A stretch of DNA of 64,000 bases from contig CM029120.1 of assembly GCA_016859345.1 (NCBI GenBank), forward strand, positions 1,828,501 to 1,892,500. The letters are read 5' to 3'. This document shows positions 11,648-24,515 of the stretch, piece after piece; positions within the stretch are counted from its first letter, which is position 1, and each line of letters opens with the position of its first letter. The notes below the pieces were generated by a model that worked only from the letters and a program-made list of their open reading frames with translations, searched no databases and had not been told where the DNA came from. The position numbers and the translations under genes were made by a program. The DNA is from Istiophorus platypterus (lineage: Eukaryota > Chordata > Actinopteri > Istiophoriformes > Istiophoridae).

Positions 11648-12630
11648 TGAGTTGAATTATCGCCATGATTCAATTTTCTTTTTTTTTTGCTGTCATTCAT
11701 TCCGTGTTTCCTACGTGTTTTACTGTCTATTATTGTTTCTTGTATTATTGTAATATTGTTCTGTCCCACGGCAACGGGAGACATATGCATCTTGTTATGC
11801 TGATAAAAACATGCAGCTAATAATGCACAATGAAACAAGAGACGCTGACAAATAAAAGGGAGAGTCAGGCAGAGAGAGGAGGAAGAAAGCCGGGAGAAGA
11901 GAGGCTGTTTCCAACCTGACACCAAAGAAAAGAACCTATTTACGTCTTGTACCTTGATTGTGCCTGGATTCTTTCGTGAGGACAGAACTTCCTCAGACGC
12001 TGTTCCTGCCAGTTTTTTTTTTTTTTCTTTTCTGTCTTTTATCTTTTTAGAGCCAAACCGAAAACAAACCTCACGGAACGTGAGTCAGCTGAGAAGGTTA
12101 CTGTTATTTATTTCCATCAGGTGGAGATTTGGTGCAGTCCGGCTTCCTTGCTGCCTTTGGTTTGTTCCACTGTCTGGAAACACAATCTCAATCGAATGTA
12201 TTCACAGGGAGAAAGAAACCTAACTGCAAATTTCAAAAGTCCAAAGAGAAAAATTTAATTTTATACCGACGACTGACATCAAATCACACTTCATTTTACT
12301 GCACCTTTTGGGCTCGTGTGTGTGTGTGTGTGTTTTTAAATCTTGTCTGGTCTTACAAAAAGCTCAGGAATAAACAGTTGGTTAGAAGGATGTTTAAGGC
12401 ACCGGGAAACTGACTGACTGTCTCTATTTGAGCTTGGTTGTTACACCAAGGCCATTGATACCACTTGGTTCCTTAGTGTTAGTGTGACAGTCGTTAGAGA
12501 TGTTAAACACATCTTAACAATGTCTTTAACGACCTCGAGATCTACAACCAAGTCTTTCTTGGATCACTACAACCTGGACCACTGAGAATCTTCAGACACA
12601 GAATTGTGGAATCAAAGGAAAATGAACATT

Positions 12631-12916
12631 TCACTTCTGATCCAAGAGGCCTCTGTAGTTCTGACTGACTGGGGGGGCAGGTATTTAGCCTTGATGGGGT
12701 CATTAACAAGGCCAATTGTTAGATTCGTTAATGTCCTACATGGTTCTATGATACCACCTGTCCTCCAACTACAACACTGTCCTTTCACATCTTCCCAGCA
12801 GATTAAACCAACATTCACACCTGGTCTCAGGTGACATTAATGACTCAAATAACTGAGGCTAAATACCTGCCCCCCCATGTCAGTCAGAACTAAAGAGGCC
12901 TCTTGGATCAGAGGTG
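12631..12916. repeat. Long inverted repeat with arms of about 75 bp
   Basis: Left arm 12631-12705 includes TCTGATCCAAGAGGCCTCTG and GGGGGGGCAGGTATTTAGCC. Right arm 12835-12916 includes GGCTAAATACCTGCCCCCCC and AGAGGCCTCTTGGATCAGAG, its near-perfect complement. The loop is about 130 bp. It could be the two ends of a short non-autonomous DNA transposon or a hairpin-forming duplication. No flanking target duplication is evident. Confidence 0.85.
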
Positions 12917-13309
12917 GAACCTTCTCAGATCTACTGGATACTGCTGGATAATGCCCGTCTCATATGATGTAACGGGCAGGCGACCCTCCAGGGTTCGGAC
13001 AGGAGAGACCGTCCAGACGCCCGTCTCATCCTATGTGACAGCTACAATTCCCTCACTTCTTAACCTGACAAAAAAAAATGCTACACATGCAGAACAGAAA
13101 AATTCAGTTTAGCTCAAAGTTGAAGGAAACAACACCTGCAGTCACTTGTTACTGTGGTTAATAATTGATTTTTGTTAATAATGTGGATCAATTAAGAGAT
13201 TAATTCCTTTACATAATCTGCACAATGAATGTATTAGTTTGGATTCATTACATCTAATTTCCATCCATGACACAGATTTGCTTGGAAGTGAACTTGTTTG
13301 GTCACATCA

Positions 13310-13675
13310 TCCGTTTTCTCTTCTTTACTTTTACATTACATCTTCTTTTCCCTCCTCCTCCCTCCTTTCTCATCTCCCTCATTCTTTTCCTCCTCCTGCA
13401 TCTCCTGCTCCATCCCTCTGCCTCCCTCTCTTCTTTTTGCCGCCTCTTCATCCCCCCTCACTCCCCTCTCTCCCCTCGTCGGCGCTTTCGCTCCCTCATT
13501 CTCTAATCTCGTCCCTCTCACTTCCTCCGACTCTTCCTCGCTCCTATTCTTTTCCCACCTTGCCTCCCCTCGTTTTCCTCCTTCATCTTCCCCTCTCCAC
13601 CCCGCTCTCATCCCTCCCTCCCTCCTACTCCTCCTCCTTCGTCCCTCGTCCTCTCACCTCCTCCTTCTCAACACA
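13310..13675 (+). repeat. Polypyrimidine tract (plus strand)
   Basis: CT-rich stretch with CCTCCTCC, CTCC and TTCC blocks; the three overlapping open frames are compositional. Confidence 0.8.
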
Positions 13676-13940
13676 GGATCACATCAAATATTTATGCTGC
13701 TGGAACAGGGGCCGATTGCTCAAACACACACATTACTGTCAGCCGTTTTGTTAAGGTGTGTTTGTGTGCGTGTGTGTGTTTATTATTTATATATTCGGTG
13801 GTTTTTCGGTCTCGGCGGGGATCGCCAACATGTTTCTCGACATTAGCGGTGAAATTGTTTGGAATTCTCCGGTCGCCACCGACGACAGTTTGACAGCTCT
13901 GTCAGGCCCACGGCGTTTCCACGACAATTCACTCTCACAA

Positions 13941-13972
<32 letters not shown>

Positions 13973-14329
13973 GCAAAGTATATGGGCGCATACACTAGCC
14001 CAGGCCGTCGCACACACACAAAGCAACACTCACTAAAAGCACAATCACACAGCAAAACAATGCCTCAACAGCACACAGCTATTGATAATCACATGTGCAC
14101 ACACACAGTTACCCAAAAGGCCACACACACGCATGCAAGCACGCACACACAAACGCACACACAGTGACTCGAGGAGCCGTCAAAGTAGACAGAGTAAACT
14201 ATGAATGAAATTATAGAAACAAGAAAAGAGATAGAGGAAAAAAAACATTCCCATCTCTCCCTGTTTCATTTTGATTCCCCCTAAAGCCAAATTCAGACTC
14301 GACCACGATTCACTTTGAAGTGAGGACAT

Positions 14330-14770
14330 GCACACAAACATGTTTGTTTTTCTTTGCCTGTTAATGTTAATACCCACGATTCCCTAGACCCCGACCTCAA
14401 CCTGATTCTACCGCTGACCCTGAAAAAAAGCCTTAAACCTCAAACAGCCTTTGAAGAGGTGAGGGGCGGACAAAATAAAATATCCTCCATTTTCAAAAAA
14501 TGTCTTCTCTTCTCAAAAAAAAAAAAAAGGGCGCCATGTTACAAAAATTGTCCTCGTTCTCCTGAACCCTCCTCTTCTTACCAGATCTCCACACTTTTTC
14601 AAAAAGGTTCTTTGCTCTCTGAATGTTTCTGGGCCATTAGTCCTCACTTTCTGAAAATTGTACTGAGATTCCGAAACTCCCTCCACTTTCCAAAACCCCC
14701 CCCCTTTTATTTTAGAATGACCCCGATTTTCCTCCGTCTACACTTTCTAAAGAGTGAGAAGATATATCCT
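14330..14770 (-). repeat. Composite repeat, copy c (expanded)
   Basis: Shares CAGCCTTTGAAGAGGTGAGG with copy b, then several diverged units of TCCTCACTTTCTGAAAAT type (near 14490, 14550, 14590 and 14640). Confidence 0.5.
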
Positions 14771-15965
14771 CCTGCTCTTTCTACCTCTTTGCCCCCCCCC
14801 AGCGGAAGTGATTCTCAGTGAAATAAATAAATAAAAGAAACTAAACATAGAAGAAGAAAGCGGAAAAAGAGAAGCGAGCGCCGCTTCCCTCCCTCGAGGC
14901 TGCGCTCCTCATTATGCGGCGAGCAGTGCGGCCCTTTACCGACTCAGACAGATGAAGCAGATACAACACTCGCAACAGATTGTTTTCTCTTGTCGTTTGC
15001 CGTTTTTCACTCCCCCGCCACACCCCCTTCTCTCTCGCTTCCGTCTCGTTGTCGTACTAATGTTAACTAAACACTTTGTAAAACAGGATCGCCAGGGGAG
15101 GGGGTTAGGAAGAGGAGGGAAAAAAAAAACCCGACAAATCGGGAGAGTGGGGAGCGACGTGAAGGCATGGCGGGGCTGCGTTCGACGCCGGGACAGTGGC
15201 GGAGCGTTTGAAGTGTCAGGTTCCTTCTCCGTCACGCGGACGCCGAAGGAGCGCGTGGGAGTTGTAACAGTGAGCCGCGCTGACATTTAGTCACTTGAGG
15301 AAAATTCAGATTACGGGGATCTATTATTCATTTCTAACTTATCGTGAGTGCCGTCGACGGCGGATGCGCTGAAATGTAACAGGTGCCATGTGAAGATGGG
15401 CAAATCAAAACACCAGAGGGAAAAAATATGATAAAACTTGTCATATAGATACTTAAAAGAGGGAAAATAAAGATTTAATTGGTTAGAATTCAATTGAAAT
15501 GCGCCTCCCGAGGGTGAACGGTTAAATGTTGTGTGCGTTAGCGCCCAGATATCATGTCCAGTACCGGCTCTCCTGGTGCTTTTCGAGCAAAGCATCCGAA
15601 TGTCAAACAGTCTCTCTGTGGGGAGTCGACCAGGAACCAAGCTGCACTGGAAAGCTCTTGGTTAGGGTTTAAGAAAATGGCGCCATGGGAAATTAGCTCA
15701 ATTATGAACTTTGAGTTACAGAAATACTACCATAGCCAGTTTAAGCGTATGTCCACTAAGATGGCTTAAATAAAGTCAGGTGAAATGACACCAGAGACAA
15801 AATGCCTCTTGGTGGCCTGATTAGAAATGTTTCTTAATCCTGAGTTTTTCTCTTTTGGGGAAATTAATGGTAATTAAGTGAAGTAGCAAAGATCACAAGC
15901 ATTTGGGATGAATATGTGAAGAAAAACAGAAAAATACCAAACATGCGTACGTTTACAGCTACTGG

Positions 15966-16305
15966 TGATGGATTTATGCCTCTGCATCAAGTCTATGCTG
16001 TGTCCTACGCCGTCATGACCTTTTATACTTTTGTGTTGGTCACACAGTTACACTGCCAAACCACTAGTTGGCTGTGGCATTTACATGCTGCCGAGTTGAG
16101 TTTCTTCACCGCCATTTTCCACCAGTTTGTCGGTGTCATTTCGAGACGACAGAAAACCGACTGAAACCAAGCGGATCTCAACAGAGTCTGAGCCGACGGA
16201 TGTTGAACAGCAGCTTTAGTTTTTCCTGATTTTAGTATGACACAGAAACAAAAGACGACGTCAGAGGAGGCGGTCTTTAGGACAGCGGCGAGGAGGAGCC
16301 AGAAA
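15966..16305 (+). mobile_element. Small inverted-terminal-repeat element, copy 3 (right end missing)
   Basis: Left end GGATTTATGCCTCTGCATCA, then ACCACTAGTTGGC, TTTTCCACCAGTTTGTCGGT and GACGGATGTTGAACAGCAGC, in the same order as copies 4 and 5. Similarity fades after GGCGAGGAGGAGCCAG, so the right terminus is lost. Confidence 0.7.
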
Positions 16306-16789
16306 TAAGATACCAAAGAACAATGACAACACAAAACACACTAAAGAGTCAGCTAGCTTTCTGGTTAGCTTGGCTCAATCACTAATAGGAAAAGTTTGCA
16401 GTTCATTTGACGTATTCGTACCATCGCCTCCTGACTCAAAACGGGGAACAAAGGGTATTTTGCTGGTTTGGACTCTTCAGTAGTGAGGCACCTTCAAGAT
16501 GGTCGAGCACACTGGTCAAACGCTGAACCATGAGGGGGACGAGCTGAAATCTCTGCATCATGTTGCCTATTTAAAAGCTCCCGTGTCCTTTGTTCTGGCT
16601 GATGTTGACTCTTCTCTGTATCTTTTGTTCGCTTATTTTTCCGACTGTGTGTTAGTTTTGAAAAGTGCTGTATTGTTACTATTTTATCATTATTACCTCA
16701 TCTACTTCAAACCCAATCGTTCCTCTCAGAATGAACAGGTTTTAGAAAAGAGGTCTGGACCCTCCTGTCAAAGCTCAGATGGATTTGAA

Positions 16790-17590
16790 TTCCATCGTCC
16801 TCCACTTCCTACTTCTTTCTCTTTCTCTCCCTCTCTCTCTTTTCAACACTCCTCAATTCTTCCTTCCCGGTTCTCTCTCCCTCCCTGTCTGCTGCAACGG
16901 CGATAGCAGCTGTAACCACTGTCTCTAATTCATCATCCTACATACAGCAGAGAGAGGGAGGAGGAGGAGGGAGGGAGAGGAGAGGAGAGGAGGAGAAGAA
17001 GAAACATCAGGAAGCTGGGGAGAGAGAGAGAGAGGGAGAGAGAGGAGGGGGAAGAAGAGGAAAGAGACGATGAGAAGCATGGATGGAAAGAAAAGGAAAG
17101 AAAAGAGAAATAAGGAAGAACAGGAGACAAAGGTTAGAGATGAAAAGGTAGAAATTGAATAAAAGGCTGAACGGGAGGAAAAGAAAAGAAGACAGGAAGA
17201 GGCGATGGCCAAAAGAAGACAAAAAGTATGAGCTGGGAGATAAAGAGAGAAAACTGAGGGATGCAGGGAGGGAGAAAGAGGAAGGAGAGAAACGTAAAGA
17301 AAGGAAGGTAATGAGGAGGAAGGGATTAAAGGGGGGAGGGAGGACCTGGAGGGTGAAGGAGAGGAAAAGGAAAAAGGAATGGAGGATGGAGGGAGGAGAA
17401 CGTGAGGGAGCGACGGAGTGACAGATGGAGGAGAGGAAAGGAAAGCGAAGGAACGGAGAGGAAAGGAGAGGAGGGGAGAGGAGAGGAAAGGAGAGGAAAG
17501 GAGAGGAGGGGAGAGGAGAGGAAAAGAAAGGAAAGGAAAGGAGAGGAAAGGAGAGGAGGGAGGTGAGAGGGGATGAGATGACGGAGTGAA
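16790..17590. repeat. Pyrimidine-to-purine switch with GA-rich minisatellite
   Basis: 16790-16890 is pyrimidine rich, 16945-17590 is almost pure purine on the same strand. 17455-17560 repeats AGGAGAGGAAAGGAGAGGAG with AGGGGAGAGG variants. Frames encoding Ser/Leu/Phe or Lys/Glu/Arg repeats here are artefacts. Confidence 0.85.
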
Positions 17591-17720
17591 AGGTTGATTG
17601 AGTCATAGCAGCAGCCGTCACCTTTCAGTCAGAGACTCTATTGGATGTATGAGGTGATTCACTGACACTCATCTAATGGATTCAATAAAACACTGTCCAG
17701 AGGAGAAAGGGCAGCACAGC

Positions 17721-17850
17721 GTTCATTCATTCACTCACTCATTCACTCATCATTTATTCACTTATTCACTCACTCATTCATTCATTCACTACCTCATTTA
17801 TTCAGTCACTCACTCACTCATTCATTCATTTAACATTTAATTATATACAA
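17721..17850 (+). repeat. Degenerate TTCA/CTCA tetranucleotide repeat
   Basis: Runs of CATTCATTCACTCACTCATT with scattered substitutions. Confidence 0.85.
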
Positions 17851-18713
17851 TCATTTGTGTATTCAATCACTCACTCATTTATGAAAACTTTTGTTCACTC
17901 AAACACTTTTTTAATCATCATTTCATTAATGTATTTCTCCACTACTTTGCTTATTCATCAGTTTATTCTTTCACTCACTCGTTCATTGATTCCCTTAAAA
18001 ATAAATGCAGGTGCATCTATTGGGTAGTTAACCTTAACATGAGAATTCAGGGGTCTTATGAATGAATTAATGAACAGACAAATGAATGGATAAATGAACC
18101 AGTCTATCAAATATTTTGTCTACATTATTTTTTTCATAAATTAAGCTGCATATCTCCATTTTAACGGAAGTGTGCAGATGGTAATGTCTCATTTTTTATA
18201 TATATTTTCAATATTTATCACGATTTTAAGAAAGAACTACAACCTTAAAATCAAAATAACAACAAGAAAGGTACAATTCGTTGATCAGTGTGGAGGATTT
18301 TTTTCTCAACTTAAGATTAAAAAATAAGTAGAAGTACAATTAGTTTGTTTTATATCTAACAATATTTCTGATAAAGAAAAATAAAGTAAATTAAATAATT
18401 GGTCACTTATTAAGCTTTTTCAGCTACTTGAAAAAAACAACAGAAATTCATACTAAACTAAAATATAAATAACTTTATTTTTCCCTCCCATCTAATTTTC
18501 TTTCGTCATTAATTTAGAATTGAGATGTTGCGTGAGATCAGTAAATAATTTGGTCTGACCTTCATTTTCTTTACAACTGAACCAAAACCACAAATCTCCA
18601 CTGAGCTCAGCACCACAGCAGCTGAAGGGCAAAACAGCAACAAAAAAAACAACAAAAAAACACGAAATATCCAGTTAATGTGAAACTCATCACACAGGCC
18701 GCTGCACCGGATG

Positions 18714-18760
<47 letters not shown>

Positions 18761-19258
18761 GTGCACACACACTAGTGAATCTAAAAAAAAAAGCTGCAGC
18801 TAATATATGAATAACCAATTAGAATCCTGCACATATAATGTGAATTACTGAAACATTACGCTACAGCCAACAAGGGGCCCAGGAAACACAACCGGAAACA
18901 AAAGCCGGTCTTTCATTTACATTTCTGCTTTTCTGTCAGCAAACAACTTATATTTCTTTTATTCAAATCAAACTCGAGCCCACAGTCGCAGAAACTGAGC
19001 GCCGCCGCCGCCGCCATGGACTGCAGTTTATGCTCAGTTCTAACAGATTCGAGTGCGTGTCCGTGTGTATGTGTGTGTGTGCGTGCACGTGTGTGTGTGC
19101 ACTAGCACCGGCGACATCACACATTGAAGTCACTGTGACGACACACTGGCAACAGCCGTGAAGTCTGCAGAACACAATGTACTCACAGGGAGACTCACAG
19201 GGAGCAATTTGTGCCTGGTTTGCCATTTGCATACACACAACTTTGTGTTTGTTTTCTT

Positions 19259-19298
<40 letters not shown>

Positions 19299-20010
19299 TG
19301 CACACTGCGTGCGGGTGATAACCGCGGAGGGAGGCTCCTCAAAGCTGAGGATGAAACGGCGACAGGCAGCGTGACCAAAGATGCCGCTCGCCGGGGCCCG
19401 GCCACACCAGATTACCCCCGTTAGCGCTCGTACTCTGTGCGTGTATGATTACGTCTGATTGTGTATGTGTGTGTGCATTTGTGTGAGTGTGTGTTACACA
19501 TGTTACTATGTTGTGTCTTGGTCTTGTTTTTTATTTTCTCATCTTTCTCATCACAAGAACGATCACCTGGTGTTTCCGTCTAGTCACGTCTTTTCTTTTT
19601 TTCCATTAGTTATTGACGGCGCAGCTGTGGATCACGCGGTCGTGATCTGGATCACGTGGTCGTTCATCCTTTCATCCAGTTCCTACCTTTCGGTCTCTGA
19701 CCTTTTGGCCCCTCCGTCCTGAACATGTCCATCTTTTTCAATCCGCTGTACATTTATGAGTTTATAAATCACATATAAAACCCTCTCGTAGAAATGTGAT
19801 TCACTAATTTTGTCCTGGTGGCCACATACAGTATTGCAGAATCGTGTGACACACACCCTCACACACACACACCCACAAACACACACACAGACAGACACTG
19901 AACGAAAACCATGTTCGTTCACACACAGTCGTCACATAATGGACGCAGCATGAACGCCGCCCTTTCTGAACACGCCTGGACAACACGCCCCGTCTTGGCC
20001 CCATCAATAC

Positions 20011-20141
20011 CTGTTGCTCCTGGCCAGCTGGCCGCAGTGTCTCCTGCTGGTGGGCGATGGGTAGCGCAGGCTGCTCAGCCTGGCCGCCATCTGCTCCAGG
20101 GCGGCGCGCTGGGCCTCGCGCTGGCTGACGATCAGTTCGGC
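20011..20141 (-). CDS. akap6: akap6 coding exon C (spectrin-like repeat region)
   Basis: Third visible akap6 exon, 131 nt, 43 codons plus two bases. The acceptor is atgttttcccag/GCCGAACTG and the donor AGCAACAG/gtattg. The protein starts AELIVSQREAQRAALEQMAA and ends QLARSN plus a split codon. The pattern EAQR..xEQM..xL fits the human stretch I recall as EAQRDAVEQMSLKL, so this is the helix following the linker coded by exon B. It begins in phase 0, as exon B ends, and its last two bases (AG) join the first base of exon D to give Ser. Length and sequence downstream of the helix (SPTSRRHCGQ) differ from human, as expected for a linker. Confidence 0.88.
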
Positions 20142-20600
20142 CTGGGAAAACATAGCGGGAAGCACAGGAGTCAGAAAACAAGGACGGGACATTTAATGAC
20201 CCCCCCTCCATGGCCCTTCCCTTTGGCATCACCCACAGGAGGAAAGTTGACACTTTTAGCTTCAAGCTCCAGGATTAGCTGCAGGGGGCGCAAGCAGCTG
20301 TCTATGAAGTTTACTTTGCTAGGTTAAAAGATATTTAACATTTTAATTTTGTAATTTAAGAAGAAAATTATTTAATCCTAGGTCAAGTTCAGCACTGATG
20401 ACGCCAACACGTGTTCTTCTGAAAGTGAAAGTCGTGCACATGCCTGCAGCCAAACACAGATAACGACACAGCTGTAAACATGCTCTTAATTACGTGATAA
20501 AACTGCCATTCACATATCATCAGTTGAAATATATTTCATCAGATCAGCAGGATCAAAGCAAAGTTACACTGCAAACAACCTTTATGTGACGTGTAAACCT

Positions 20601-20641
<41 letters not shown>

Positions 20642-21219
20642 TGTGTCCCCGAGTGGGGGATCATCCTCCTCTGAGTGTGATTAGCCGTTTATTGCGGATG
20701 AATGAGATTCGGCCGTGCCGTGTTTTTGACGGACGTGCCCTTTAAAGCCTCTCCATGTGGCCCAACAAGCCACTAGAAACACAATCCACACTTATCCTGT
20801 GCTCTCATCTTGGCGCGCACACTAACACACACACTCCAAAAGCCCTATGTATATGTATATGCATAAAAATGTATATACACACACTGATTTTCTCACACAC
20901 ACATCTCGCTAACACACACATTCAAGCACAAATTACCTCTCATACACAATAACACACACACACTCACTCACTCATCAAGCCTGCATAAAATGTTCCCATA
21001 AAGACACACACACACACACACAAACCGACCAAGAATTGCTCCACACACATATTTACTCATTGAACAAGAATCACTGCTCTCTCTCACAAATTATATTTCA
21101 CACACACACACAAATGCGTAAACACACACAAACACACACACACACACACACACACACCACAGCTAGCTAGTCACACTCAGTATCCAGACACAATCATATA
21201 GAGGCACTCAGCACGCCGC

Positions 21220-21490
21220 TCAGACGTAATTGCCTACAAACTATATGGAGATGAGGCTTCAATTGAACCAATGACGGCGGAGAGAGTGTGTACAAACAGC
21301 AACACACACACACACGCACACACACACATATGACCGCCTCCCTCGTTCGGTAACAATCTGAATAAAGTGTCGTTGCGTTGCGTTTGCCATCTGATCTACT
21401 TAGCCGCCTCGGCGGAAGGATCCGGAAAGGTCATCCAATCTGTGTAAGGCAGAGCCGCTCAATCAGAGAGCTAATAAACAAACCGGCAAT
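21220..21490. promoter_or_regulatory. Candidate conserved block
   Basis: Unique CpG-retaining sequence on both sides of a short AC run: GACGTAATTGCCTACAAACT, then CTTAGCCGCCTCGGCGGAAG and GAGAGCTAATAAACAAACCG. Confidence 0.25.
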
Positions 21491-21876
21491 ACACAATCAC
21501 CAGTGTGTGTGTATTTGTTAAGGTGTGTGCCAGTGAGAGTATGTTTTGTTTGCACGCTCTTGTGTGTTTGTGTGCCGCTATTCTAGAAATGAAACTAACT
21601 GGAAGCTCTCAGAGAAAATGTATCTCACTTTGCCTGAACGTCTCCCCACTTTCATCCATTACTTCTCTCTGCCTTGTCCCTCGCCCGCCGTTGGCAGGTT
21701 GTTTTTTTTGCTGTCTGGTTAGTTGGGTTGCGAATCAGTAAATCAGCCAGACTGTTCTTTTTCTTTAGTAATGCCTTGCCTCTCGCATGCTTATGGGATT
21801 TTACATTTTAAAAGTCCTTTTAATTTATGAGTAAGAAAGTGAGTAAGATACATTTTCTCCAGCAGCTACTTCCTGC

Positions 21877-21878
<2 letters not shown>

Positions 21879-21938
<60 letters not shown>
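21879..21938 (+). repeat. (GT)n microsatellite
   Basis: 29-30 pure units followed by a short G run. Confidence 0.95.
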
Positions 21939-21939
<1 letters not shown>

Positions 21940-22550
21940 GGGGCTGGGCTTTGTGATTGGCTGTCAGGTGGTCACATGACCGATCACACACGTGCTCAAA
22001 CAGTGACAGCCAAACGAGACATGGATACAGGAATCTTTTCCTGTATAAATCTTTTCACTGTTTTCACTGTTGCGATTCTGTCCAAAAGACTATTCCCGTT
22101 TTCAAGTTGATTCTCACGGTGTGAAATCCTTAACATTTCCAATTTGCAAAATCGCTAATTAATTAAATACATATTACACATATTAAATTTTAATGCCTCC
22201 AAGGGTAAAAAAAAAAAATATGAAAAACCTTCCAAAATGAAAACAATATAGAAAGAAAATGAAGCAGGAAGGAAGGTCAGCTGATGGTTGTTCAGAGGAA
22301 ACATAACAACGGATGACAAAGAGGGAAGAGAAAACAAAATCAATTCCTGCTGCTTCATTCCCGTCACCAAGCGCTTCGATCAAGAGTGTGCTGGGGGGGG
22401 GGGGGGCTGACAGCGTACAAGAAAGCAGCTGTTCCAGCTGCTCATCACTGCCGTCGCCTTGGATGAGAGATTTCCCCGCGGAAGACCAACTTTCTGACAA
22501 AGTCAAGTGTGTAGGAAACAATGAAAATGTAAGAAAGTGTGAATGTCGGT

Positions 22551-22710
22551 GTCAGTCACCGAGTCGGTCACCGAGTCGGTCACCGAGTCAATCACCGAGT
22601 CAGTCACTGAGTCAGTAACAGAGTCAGTCACCGAGTCAGTAACAGACAGTCACAGACTCAGTAACAGAGTCAGTCCCCGAGTCAGTAACAGAGTCAGTCA
22701 CCGAGTCAGT
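22551..22710 (+). repeat. 12-bp minisatellite
   Basis: About 13 units of GAGTCAGTCACC with GAGTCAGTAACA variants and one slipped register near 22640. The unit is a multiple of three, so all forward frames stay open and read as SVTE or SRSP repeats. This is a by-product of repeat length, not evidence of coding. Confidence 0.9.
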
Positions 22711-23867
22711 GCTTGGTTGGTTACTTCATCCGTTAGCCTAGTCCAGACCCTTTCATACATGCAGCCACTCTCAGTCTGGTTGTAGTCTGAGTTTTCATAC
22801 CCAACAGCTGAGTGAAGCCATAATGAAACACACACTGAGGTATTGAGGTACACGCACACAAATGCGCGTGCGAGCACACAAACACACACACAAACAAAGA
22901 GTGAGGCAATTTCTCCCGAACACCTTGAGGACACGGAACAGGAACACAGTCTGTTTAAAACACACACACACAAACACGCGATGATGAGTTGGGCTGCTTC
23001 CCAGTCTGAAGGATCTTCAAGGATTTTTTATCACAAATTATTTCTCTTCAAACTGGACTCGTGGCTCCATCTGTTAGCGTGTGTGTGTGTTTATGTGTGT
23101 TTCTTCATCGTGCCTTTCTTTCTTCTGAGCTGTAGCAGGGATCAAAAAAATAAAAAGAACATACACAATTATGTAAGTCATGTCATAAGCTGCCACATAC
23201 AAACACACTCACACACCAAAGCAAGTTAGTGACTGAAGCACAGATCAACACGAATGAACAATGCACATATATCTGTTCTTTTAACATATATTTTACAGTC
23301 TGGGTCTTATTTTCATTATTTTGGATGATGACTCCATTAATTATAAATCAGAATTTACTCTCTGTCCAACAATTCTGGAAAATGATCATTTAAATAATCA
23401 ATAATCAATGTAAACAAATACAGTTTATCCAAATTCTTGGATAAGAACCCCCTCTTTGCTCTGTCCGTGGTGCTGATTCTGCCACAAACTCAGAGTTTGA
23501 GTTAGGTATTTGTCCAAATCTCACAACAATTTTAACCAAATTGCAGAGGTTATTCTTAATTAATGTGCGGTAAAACAGCGGAGGCTCATTCAGGACCTTT
23601 GTGATCATGTGATCGTGTTTCTGTTTCTACCCTGCTGCGTTCATGTCGGCGTATTATCAGTTCTGAGAAATATACAGAGGGAGTAACATGTTATCATGAA
23701 AGGATTTTTTACGATAAACATTATTGTTTATTCCTATGGGACTTTTAAAATGTTTATAAAGAATCAAGAACCACGATGATCCGCTTAATGAGTTCAGATA
23801 AAAGGCGAGAAAAACTAAATCAAAACACATAGAATCAAACACTTCGTCAACCGTTTCTGGCATAACT

Positions 23868-23908
<41 letters not shown>

Positions 23909-24474
23909 TTGTGTGTGTGATTTCAAATGGAACAGCTGAGTCCTGTGTTTCCAGTCTTGTCTTTCACATTGCTAATAGACACAGGAATCAATAAGAATCT
24001 GCCTCATTTGATGAATATGTAGACTGTCCCCTGAAACATGCACGCAGAGGCACACACAAACACACACACACACACATACGTGCAAAGTTTGTCTTTTTTC
24101 TGTAGATCTGCTTGTGTGGGTGTGTATATATATATGTGTGTGTATATGTGACTACTAACTTGCGCTGTATTGTGTGCGTGTTTCTGTGTGTGTTTGAGTT
24201 GCACTACAATGTGCTGAATCAAGTCATTTTAGGGCTTTTTGTTTACATGTCAGGGCCAATTTACCCAGCATCCCTGGAAACCCTCACAAGCATATCTCCC
24301 TGTTGGTGTGTGTGTGTATGTATGTTTACTGGAGAGCACGCTTGTTGATTCGCTGCTGTGAAAACGTGGCTCGATCCCCTACTTTTTTGCACGTGTCCTA
24401 ACGACGTGTGCATTAGCGTGTGTGTGCGTGTCTGGGTGTATGTCAATGTGTATGTGTTTGGCTTGTGTGTGCGC

Positions 24475-24515
<41 letters not shown>

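Larger units (their letters stand above)
11593..20010 (-). other. akap6: akap6 intron between exons C and D
   Basis: 8.4 kb intron with GT (minus strand, at 20010) and AG (at 11594) ends. 11650-12600 is unique AT-rich sequence. 12631-12916 is a long inverted repeat. 13310-13675 is a pyrimidine tract. 13740-14170 is AC rich. 14330-14800 belongs to a dispersed composite repeat. 14800-15950 is unique sequence without a recognised feature. 15966-16305 is a copy of the small repeat family. 16790-17590 switches from pyrimidine to purine tracts. 17721-17850 is TTCA/CTCA-rich. 17900-18700 is AT-rich with nothing recognised. 18717-19500 contains AC and GT tracts. Confidence 0.85.

Noticed and set aside
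17007..17621. 204-residue Ser/Leu/Phe/Pro frame on the minus strand
   Set aside because: Pure compositional effect of a GA-rich minisatellite; no motif, no conserved start.
22551..22710. CRISPR-like array
   Set aside because: Contiguous 12-bp tandem units without spacers in a vertebrate intron.
22543..22785. SVTE-repeat protein
   Set aside because: A 12-bp minisatellite keeps all frames open; no conserved start or context.
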